From NCBI GenBank assembly GCA_947258715.1, contig CAMYJH010000007.1:62001-126000 (forward strand): DNA of 64,000 bases, in the 5' to 3' direction. Each line of letters opens with the position of its first letter. Positions within the stretch are counted from its first letter, which is position 1. The stretch is from an uncultured Gammaproteobacteria bacterium (GTDB taxonomy: Bacteria; Pseudomonadota; Gammaproteobacteria; HK1). Below are positions 60,642 to 64,000 of the stretch, one piece after another. The notes under the pieces were generated by a model. It did no database searches and was not told the origin of the DNA. It saw only the letters and a program-made list of their open reading frames with translations. A program made the position numbers and the translations under genes.

Positions 60642-61616
60642 TTAGGGCGCGGACGGGGAACCTTGACGGCCTGGCTCGGCCACCTTTCGTTGGATCATGT
60701 CCATCAACTGGCCGGCAATATCCAGCCCGTAGAGGGCATCGAGCTCGCGAATACAGGTGGGACTGGTGACGTTGACCTCGGTGAGGAAATCACCGATGAC
60801 GTCCAGACCGACGAATAGCAGCCCCCTGCGCATGAGCTCGGGTCCCACCTGGGCGCAAATCCACATATCCCGCCGGCTCAGATCCGCGCCGACGCCCTTG
60901 GCCCCGGCCGCTAGATTGCCCCTCAGGTCGCCTTCAGCGGGCACACGGGCCAAGGCGTGGGGCACGGGCTCGCCGTCAATCAGCAATATGCGCTTGTCGC
61001 CTTTGGATATGTCAGCAATGAAGCGCTGCGCCATGGCAAACCGTGTTTGGTGGCGGGTCAGAGTCTCGAAAATCACGTTGACGTTGGGCTCCCCGCGCCC
61101 AAGGCGGAAGATAGAAGCGCCGCCCATGCCATCCAGCGGTTTGATTACGATGTCTTTTTGCTCGCTCAGGAACTCCTTCAGCCGAGCGGAATCCCGCGAA
61201 ACCAGCGTCGGCGGACAGCACTGGGGAAACCAGGCGGTAAACATCTTCTCGTTGGCGTCCCTCAAGCTTTGCGGCTTGTTCACCACCAGCAGTCCAGCTT
61301 CCTCCGCCCGTTCCAGCATGTAAGTGGCGTAGACGTACTCCATATTGAAGGGCGGATCTTTTCTCATAAGCAACACGTCGAGGCTATGCAGGGGGACGGT
61401 TTCTTCATCGCTTAGGGTGTACCAGTCATTCGTATCCTCGCGCACCGAAATCGCCCGGGTGCGGGCATGGCTGATTCCGTCACGCATGAACAGGTCGTTA
61501 AGCTCCATGTATTGCGGCGACCAGCCGCGAGCCTGCGCGGCAAGCAGCATGGCGAAAGTGCTGTCCTTCTTTATGCTAATGGACCCGATGGGGTCCATGA
61601 CGAAACCGATCTTCAT
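60642..61616 (-). CDS. gshB: Glutathione synthetase GshB
   Basis: 324 residues, close to family length (about 316). It opens 'MKIGFVMDPIGSISIKKDSTFAMLLAAQARG', characteristic of the bacterial enzyme. ATP-grasp motifs: 'VIKPLDGMGGASIF' near 157-171, 'RFIADISKGDKRILLIDGEPVPHALARVPAEGDLRGNLAAGAKG' near 206-250, 'GLDVIGDFLTEVNVTSPTCIRELD' near 281-305. Joins glycine to gamma-glutamylcysteine. First gene of gshB-tonB-algH-ruvX. Confidence 0.96.
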   Translation of the reverse strand: MKIGFVMDPIGSISIKKDSTFAMLLAAQARGWSPQYMELNDLFMRDGISHARTRAISVREDTNDWYTLSDEETVPLHSLDVLLMRKDPPFNMEYVYATYMLERAEEAGLLVVNKPQSLRDANEKMFTAWFPQCCPPTLVSRDSARLKEFLSEQKDIVIKPLDGMGGASIFRLGRGEPNVNVIFETLTRHQTRFAMAQRFIADISKGDKRILLIDGEPVPHALARVPAEGDLRGNLAAGAKGVGADLSRRDMWICAQVGPELMRRGLLFVGLDVIGDFLTEVNVTSPTCIRELDALYGLDIAGQLMDMIQRKVAEPGRQGSPSAP

Positions 61617-61903
61617 AAGCCTCGATGCACACCTCGGGCAGCGAAAGAATGGTCGGGGTAAAACCCCGAGCGTTGACGCGATCCTAATTAGGTGTGCCGA
61701 AATCTGCTACCGAGGGCGTTTGGGAATGGAAGTGTTATCGAACTAACATTCGATTCTCAACCACGACGCTTCGGGATCGCGGTAGATCGGCGTCGCTGCT
61801 CGGGTAAGCTCGACTGGGGCCGAATTGCACCCGCGGGGTCGGAGACTTAGCATTGCCCTGTCCCGCCCGCTGAAGTCAAGGCCGTTTTTCTATTAGCGAT
61901 CAA

Positions 61904-62830
61904 ATGACCACGATACGCATTGCTACTCGAAAGAGCCCGCTTGCGCTGCGTCAGGCGGAAATGGTGGCAGAGCGCTTGCGCCATCTGCACTCCGGTTTGA
62001 GGGTGAAGCTGGTGCCAATGAGCACTAAAGGGGACAAGCTGCTCGATGCGCCGCTGGCGACGTTCGGCGGCAAAGGGCTCTTTTTGAAGGAGCTCGAGCA
62101 CGCCCTACTCGAGGACCGCGCCGACATCGCCGTGCATTCGGTCAAGGACGTGACGGTTTCGTTGCCGGATGGCCTATGTATGCCCGTGATCGCCCCGCGG
62201 GAAGATCCTCGGGACGCGATGGTCTCGAATCGCTACCGATCCCTGGATGCGCTTCCCGACGGCGCCCGGATAGGCACCTCGAGCCTCAGGCGACGCTGCC
62301 AGTTGAAAGCGCTGAAGCCAGGGCTTGAAGTCTTCAATCTTCGGGGCGGGGTGCACACGCGGCTTAAAAAGCTGGACGCGGGGGAATTCGACGCCCTGAT
62401 TCTCGCCTGCGCCGGCCTGTTACGGCTGGATATGGAGCAGCGTATCGCGGACACGCTCGATCCCGATCGATTTGTACCCGCTGTCGGGCAGGGCGCCATG
62501 GGGATCGAGCTGCGACAGGGCGACGCCGAGGTGGAGGCCCTTGTTGCGCCGCTCAACGACCGGGAATCTTCACTTTGCGTGCAAGCCGAGCGGGCCATGA
62601 ACGAAGCCTTGGGTGGGGGGTGCCAGGTGCCCATCGCGGGACACGCGAAGTTAGAGGGCGATACACTCTCTCTCGTAGGCGTGGTGTCGAGCATCGACGC
62701 AACCGAGTTCATCCGCGTTTCTGATTCCGCTCCGGATTCGGATCCAGAAGCCTTGGGGCGGCGGGTGGCCGACGCGCTCAATTCGCGCGGCGCAAAGCGC
62801 ATCCTCGATGCCGTTTACGCTGGTGTCTGA
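61904..62830 (+). CDS. hemC: Hydroxymethylbilane synthase HemC
   Basis: 308 residues. Condenses four porphobilinogen molecules. Motifs: 'IRIATRKSPLALRQAEMVAERL' at the start, 'AHSVKDVTVSLPDGLCMPVIAPREDPRDAMVS' near 76-108, 'IGTSSLRRRCQLKAL' near 125-140, 'AVGQGAMGIE' near 195 and the dipyrromethane-cofactor Cys240 in 'EALGGGCQVPIAGHAKLEGD'. Divergent from gshB, with 287 bp between. A small inverted repeat TCGGGG-TAAAA-CCCCGA (61653-61669) and a palindrome CCTAATTAGG (61683-61692) lie in that gap. Confidence 0.97.
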   Translation: MTTIRIATRKSPLALRQAEMVAERLRHLHSGLRVKLVPMSTKGDKLLDAPLATFGGKGLFLKELEHALLEDRADIAVHSVKDVTVSLPDGLCMPVIAPREDPRDAMVSNRYRSLDALPDGARIGTSSLRRRCQLKALKPGLEVFNLRGGVHTRLKKLDAGEFDALILACAGLLRLDMEQRIADTLDPDRFVPAVGQGAMGIELRQGDAEVEALVAPLNDRESSLCVQAERAMNEALGGGCQVPIAGHAKLEGDTLSLVGVVSSIDATEFIRVSDSAPDSDPEALGRRVADALNSRGAKRILDAVYAGV

Positions 62831-63641
62831 AGGCGTACGAAACCTTTCCTCGCTGGGACTTGCCGGCGTCCGCGTAATCCTCACCCGCCCCCGGCAGCAG
62901 TGCGATACATTAATCGCCATGCTTGCAAAGCGCGGCGCCGATGCGCGCTGCCTGCCGGTGATTGAAATCGAGCCGCCTACGAACGTTACGCCGGCAACTG
63001 AGGCGCTCGAACATCTTAGCCGCTTCGATTTCGTCGTATTTACGAGCGCCAACGCGGTCGGCGGCGCCCTTGTGCTCAAGCCCGATTTACCCAAGGTCGC
63101 CGATATACCTGCGGTGGCGGCGGTGGGTCCCGCTACGCGGCGGGCACTGGAACAGGCGGGGATTTCCGTAGCCATTACCCCAGAGGAAGAGTTCAGCAGC
63201 GAGGGACTGCTCCGCCACCCGCGCCTGGACTCTTCGCTCGTGCGCGGAAAGCGAGTGCTTATCGTCAAGGGTGCCGGAGGCCGCGGCCTGCTTGCGGACG
63301 CGCTCGATGCCGCCGGCGCCGATGTCGCCTCGGTGGACGTTTACCGACGATCCCGGCCGGAGGTTAAAATTTCCGAACTCCTGGGTGAGCCGCTGACCGA
63401 TTTCGACCTTATCGTGCTCACCAGCGGCACCGCCATCGAACACTTGCTCGATATGGCAAACGGAGTGGAAAAGCGACAAATTCTCGCTATGCCGATGGTC
63501 GTTTCGAGCGCGCGAATCGCGAGAATCGCACGCGAGCGCGGCGCGCGGCGAGCGCCGCTTGTCGCAGAGGGGCCGGAAGACGAGGCGCTGGTACGCAGTG
63601 TAGAAAGCTGGAGCGAAAGCCAGGCTGAGAATTCCAGGTAG
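62808..63641 (+). CDS. hemD: Uroporphyrinogen-III synthase HemD
   Basis: 277 residues from the ATG at 62808, overlapping hemC by 23 bp; a GTG at 62823 is also possible. It closes the tetrapyrrole ring. Low-conservation family, but recognisable: 'GVRVILTRPRQQCDTLIAMLAKRGADARCLPVIEIEPP' near 19-57, 'FDFVVFTSANAVGGALV' near 72, 'VGPATRRALEQAGISVAITPEEEFSSEGLLRHPRL' near 105-140, 'LIVKGAGGRGLLADALDAAGADVASVDVYRRSRPE' near 149-184. Follows hemC as usual. Confidence 0.93.
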   Translation: MPFTLVSEGVRNLSSLGLAGVRVILTRPRQQCDTLIAMLAKRGADARCLPVIEIEPPTNVTPATEALEHLSRFDFVVFTSANAVGGALVLKPDLPKVADIPAVAAVGPATRRALEQAGISVAITPEEEFSSEGLLRHPRLDSSLVRGKRVLIVKGAGGRGLLADALDAAGADVASVDVYRRSRPEVKISELLGEPLTDFDLIVLTSGTAIEHLLDMANGVEKRQILAMPMVVSSARIARIARERGARRAPLVAEGPEDEALVRSVESWSESQAENSR

Positions 63642-63668
63642 CAATCGACTAATGGGGTTGAGTTCCAC

Positions 63669-64000
63669 ATGAGCGTAGGCGTGCTCATCATCACTCACGA
63701 AAGAATCGCCACGGCGATACTGGAAACCGCGGTGAATATTTTTGGCAAGCGCCCGCTCCGCGTTGAAGTGCTTCCAGCGGCCCGGGACTGTGATACCGAC
63801 GCGTTGCGAAGCCGGGTAAAAGAAAAGATCGACGACCTGAACGAAGGTGACGGCGTTCTTGTGCTGTTGGATATTTACGGCAGCACGCCGAGCAACGTCG
63901 CCTGCAGCGTAGTAGATCCGGACCGAGTGCGGGTGATCTCCGGGCTCAATCTTCCTATGCTGGTCAGGATCTTCAACTATCCTACGCTGGCGCTACCGGA
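63669..64000 (+). CDS. PTS sugar transporter EIIA component, mannose/fructose family (3' end outside the window)
   Basis: 110 residues are visible before the window ends. 'SVGVLIITHERIATAILETAVNIFG' (1-26) contains the phosphorylatable His at about residue 10, and 'GVLVLLDIYGSTPSNVAC' near 60-77 is the man-type EIIA hinge. It accepts phosphate from HPr. In many proteobacteria a similar EIIA is followed by HPr and EI genes and acts in regulation more than sugar uptake. It lies 28 bp after hemD. Confidence 0.85.
   Translation, partial: MSVGVLIITHERIATAILETAVNIFGKRPLRVEVLPAARDCDTDALRSRVKEKIDDLNEGDGVLVLLDIYGSTPSNVACSVVDPDRVRVISGLNLPMLVRIFNYPTLALP

Overview
This is a gene-dense, GC-rich 64 kb stretch of a Gram-negative chromosome. 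Gene content and order point to a gammaproteobacterium: rpmB-rpmG-radC-coaBC-dut-algC-argB-slmA with pyrE and xth close by; pilT-pilU divergent from yggS-proC-yggT-yggU; and gshB-tonB-algH-ruvX next to pyrB. These blocks resemble Pseudomonas/Chromatiales-type maps. I cannot name a genus. No phage, IS element, CRISPR array or rRNA operon was seen; the window is mostly core chromosome with a few accessory insertions.

Layout. 1-1177: 3' end of an AsmA-like gene. 1178-3208: intergenic hairpins, a crotonase-family gene, a decayed CaiB/BaiF CoA-transferase pseudogene and a RidA protein. 3479-8236: first four-gene cluster of ABC ATPase, ABC-2 permease, GldG-like protein and DUF4340 protein. 8310-11444: a hypothetical and an orphan molybdopterin hydroxylase large subunit. 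11903-13260: a PA2779/PA2778-type pair. 13316-17975: tRNA-Ile2(CAT) and the macromolecular-synthesis operon rpsU-yqeY-dnaG-rpoD. 18129-24690: tsaD, plsY, folB, folK, a Nudix hydrolase, a heptamer tandem repeat that truncates a pteridine-reductase-like gene, midA-like and uppP. 24740-27906: an NDUFA9-like SDR, hisE and tatABC. 27958-32565: a second four-gene ABC/GldG/DUF4340 cluster in the same order, plus an FHA-domain gene. 32830-45459: desaturase, ribosomal proteins L33/L28, radC, coaBC-dut-algC-argB-slmA-YgjP, pyrE, xth and an orphan gene. 45456-52370: yggU/yggT/proC/yggS divergent from three tandem PilT/PilU-type ATPases. 52382-57019: M48 protease, DUF898 protein, intact CaiB/BaiF CoA-transferase, small hypothetical and PyrK-like subunit. 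57247-64000: pyrB, ruvX, algH, tonB, gshB, hemC, hemD and the start of a PTS EIIA gene.

How the genes work together. Most blocks are housekeeping: transcription and replication initiation, Tat export, folate, pyrimidine, arginine, CoA, haem and glutathione synthesis, and twitching motility. The more unusual content is (1) two paralogous copies of a Gld-like ABC exporter module of unknown substrate, one next to an FHA protein; (2) three type IV pilus retraction-type ATPases in a row; (3) a 7-bp tandem repeat that replaces the end of an SDR gene; (4) the PA2779/PA2778 membrane protein and C39-like lipoprotein peptidase pair; and (5) a degraded CoA-transferase beside a crotonase gene, with an intact family member about 52 kb away. 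All functional names come from reading motifs and synteny; no database search was run.
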